A stretch of 39,451 nt of DNA from Gemmatimonadota bacterium (GTDB lineage Bacteria > Gemmatimonadota > Gemmatimonadetes > Longimicrobiales > Gaopeijiaceae). Positions 37,987 through 39,451 of the stretch are shown piece by piece (within the stretch, counting starts at the first letter, position 1; every line of letters begins with the position of its first letter). Both the position numbers and the translations under genes were made by a program. The stretch covers positions 1 to 39,451 of the forward strand of contig JAJDVR010000048.1 of assembly GCA_022826025.1 (NCBI GenBank), read 5' to 3'. The notes under the pieces are model-generated. The model searched no databases and was not told the DNA's origin. It saw only the letters and a list, made by a program, of their open reading frames with translations.

Positions 37987-38725
37987 GAAGTCTCAAAACC
38001 GTCGGGCTCTGACGGTCGTACTCCTGGCCGATGGGTCGACGAGTGCGCGAAACTATGTGTTGACCACTGTCCACGCGGCACTGGCTTCGCTCGCCCTCGC
38101 CGGACTGGTTTCGGCAGGCTACGTGGCCGGCGTTGCGGTTACCGCGCATCGCGTGGACATCCTGTCGGACTCGCTCGCGGCCCAGGCGGAAGGGATTCGG
38201 GCGCTGAGCACGCATATCGACACCGTGGAAGCTCGCTACCGGCGGATTGCCGACCTCTTTGGAGCCGGCCCAAGCGCGCCATCGGACCTTTGGCTTCCGC
38301 CGGTAGGGAACGAAACAAGCTCCGGTCGATTGCTCGCCGACGAATCCACGCCCAACAGCTGGCCGCTCACGGAGCGAGGCTTTGTAACCCAGGCGTTGAT
38401 GGAAGGCATGGTGGGGGAACATCCAGGCCTGGACATCGCTGTTCCCACGGGCTCCTACATCCGCGCTGCGGGCGGAGCCGTCGTAGCCGAAGCGGGAGAA
38501 GATCCGCTCTACGGGCGTTTTGTGCGCCTTGACCACGGCGACGGATACACCAGCTTATATGCCCATGCTTCCATGACGTTTGTGGAAAGGGGAGACATGG
38601 TGCGCCGGAACGAGGTCATTGCATTGAGTGGATCAACGGGCAGGTCGACAGCTCCGCACCTTCACTTCGAAGTCCTTCGAAACAACGAACCTGTCGATCC
38701 GTTGACGCTCCTTGTGCAGCCTTGA
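37973..38725 (+). CDS. M23 family peptidoglycan peptidase with TM anchor
   Basis: N-terminal TM (ASLALAGLVSAGYVAGVAV); HPGLDIAVPTGSYIRAAGGAVV...HGDGYTSLYAHAS...APHLHFEVLRN. Confidence 0.93.
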   Translation: MFWNRKSQNRRALTVVLLADGSTSARNYVLTTVHAALASLALAGLVSAGYVAGVAVTAHRVDILSDSLAAQAEGIRALSTHIDTVEARYRRIADLFGAGPSAPSDLWLPPVGNETSSGRLLADESTPNSWPLTERGFVTQALMEGMVGEHPGLDIAVPTGSYIRAAGGAVVAEAGEDPLYGRFVRLDHGDGYTSLYAHASMTFVERGDMVRRNEVIALSGSTGRSTAPHLHFEVLRNNEPVDPLTLLVQP

Positions 38726-38789
38726 GGGTTGCCGGCGCTCCGCGCTTTTCGTGACTCCACTCAACTTCCATTAAGGGACAAATACCAGG

Positions 38790-39176
38790 ATGAGCAAACA
38801 GCGGCCGACTTCGCCCCCCGCGTCACCAGACAACACGATTTCGATCATCGGACCCGGGATGACCGTAGTCGGGAATTGCAAGACCGAGGGGACCATTCGC
38901 ATCGAAGGCAGGATCGAGGGGGGGGTGGAGGCCGGGAAAGCCGTTGTCGTCGGAAAGAACGGAACGGTTGTCGGTGACATCTCCACCCAGGACGCAGTAA
39001 TCTCAGGAAGACTCAAGGGGACCCTGAAGATCGGTTCACGCCTGGAGCTCCAATCGTCCTGTGACGTCGACGGTGATATCGACACCCGCCGGATCGTGCT
39101 CGAAGAGGGCGCCACCGTCAACGGCACCGTCAAGATGGGGAGCCGGGGCGCCAAACCACCCTCTCCTCGAACGTAA
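38790..39176 (+). CDS. Bactofilin family protein
   Basis: ISIIGPGMTVVGNCKTEGTIRIEGRIEGGVEAGKAVVVGKNGTVVGDISTQDAVISGRLKGTLK. Confidence 0.93.
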   Translation: MSKQRPTSPPASPDNTISIIGPGMTVVGNCKTEGTIRIEGRIEGGVEAGKAVVVGKNGTVVGDISTQDAVISGRLKGTLKIGSRLELQSSCDVDGDIDTRRIVLEEGATVNGTVKMGSRGAKPPSPRT

Positions 39177-39234
39177 CCAACAAGTTGGATGCCATGGCTT
39201 CGGTGGCCGGCAGATTTCGCCGCGCACCGTAGCC

Positions 39235-39367
39235 GTTTTCCACTTTCCGCCTCCGTTGTGGAAAACCTCCTAAGTCAATATCGAGCCGACTCTTTTGAGA
39301 TGGGACCGCCCTCCGCGGCGGGTGCGGTATCCACGCCACTGTTGTTTTCCACGGAGCCGTGGAAAAC
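39235..39367. promoter_or_regulatory. Cluster of four GTTTTCCAC/GTGGAAAAC boxes including a perfect palindrome
   Basis: 39235-39243, 39258-39266 (rev), 39344-39352, 39359-39367 (rev). Palindrome GTTTTCCACGG-AG-CCGTGGAAAAC at 39344-39367. Confidence 0.7.
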
Positions 39368-39415
39368 CGGTTGGATTGCAGCCCTTCGTCACGGGGCATT
39401 CGTGTGCATGACGCC

Positions 39416-39451
39416 ATGAAGAAGGGGACCGGGGGCATGAAGCTGGAATCG
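39416..39451 (+). CDS. Possible start of a further CDS truncated by window end
   Basis: ATG at 39416 reads MKKGTGGMKLES to the window edge. Confidence 0.3.
   Translation, partial: MKKGTGGMKLES

Overview
High-GC bacterial chromosomal window that appears to cover the replication-origin and segregation neighbourhood. The right half carries pyrE, dnaN and dnaA (dnaN/dnaA on -), then rpmH, rnpA, yidD, yidC, mnmE, mnmG, a LAGLIDADG-like ORF, parA, parB, an M23 peptidase and a bactofilin (all on +). The left half carries a molybdenum hydroxylase operon (4-hydroxybenzoyl-CoA reductase/xanthine dehydrogenase type), an M20/LiaF-like/arginase operon, ferredoxin, a PduO-type adenosyltransferase, an AAC(6')-like GNAT, a DsbA-like lipoprotein, a cyanophycinase-like S51 peptidase, an AraC-like plus SARP/ATPase regulator pair, a tRNA-Asn with a clear promoter, and a five-gene envelope-type cluster with a histidine kinase and an NtrC-family regulator. 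The strongest candidates for a second look are: (1) a 31-bp direct repeat with a parS core spanning the mnmG / LAGLIDADG-like ORF junction, where losing one 47-bp unit would fuse the two ORFs in frame; (2) that LAGLIDADG-like ORF sitting where rsmG usually lies, next to hairpin-rich non-coding DNA; (3) a DnaA-box/GC/DnaA-trio arrangement between dnaA and dnaN; (4) a second cluster of TTTTCCAC boxes at 39.2-39.4 kb; (5) rpmH nested inside an uninterrupted upstream extension of rnpA. All calls come from reading the sequence and the supplied ORF track. No database searches or folding programs were run.
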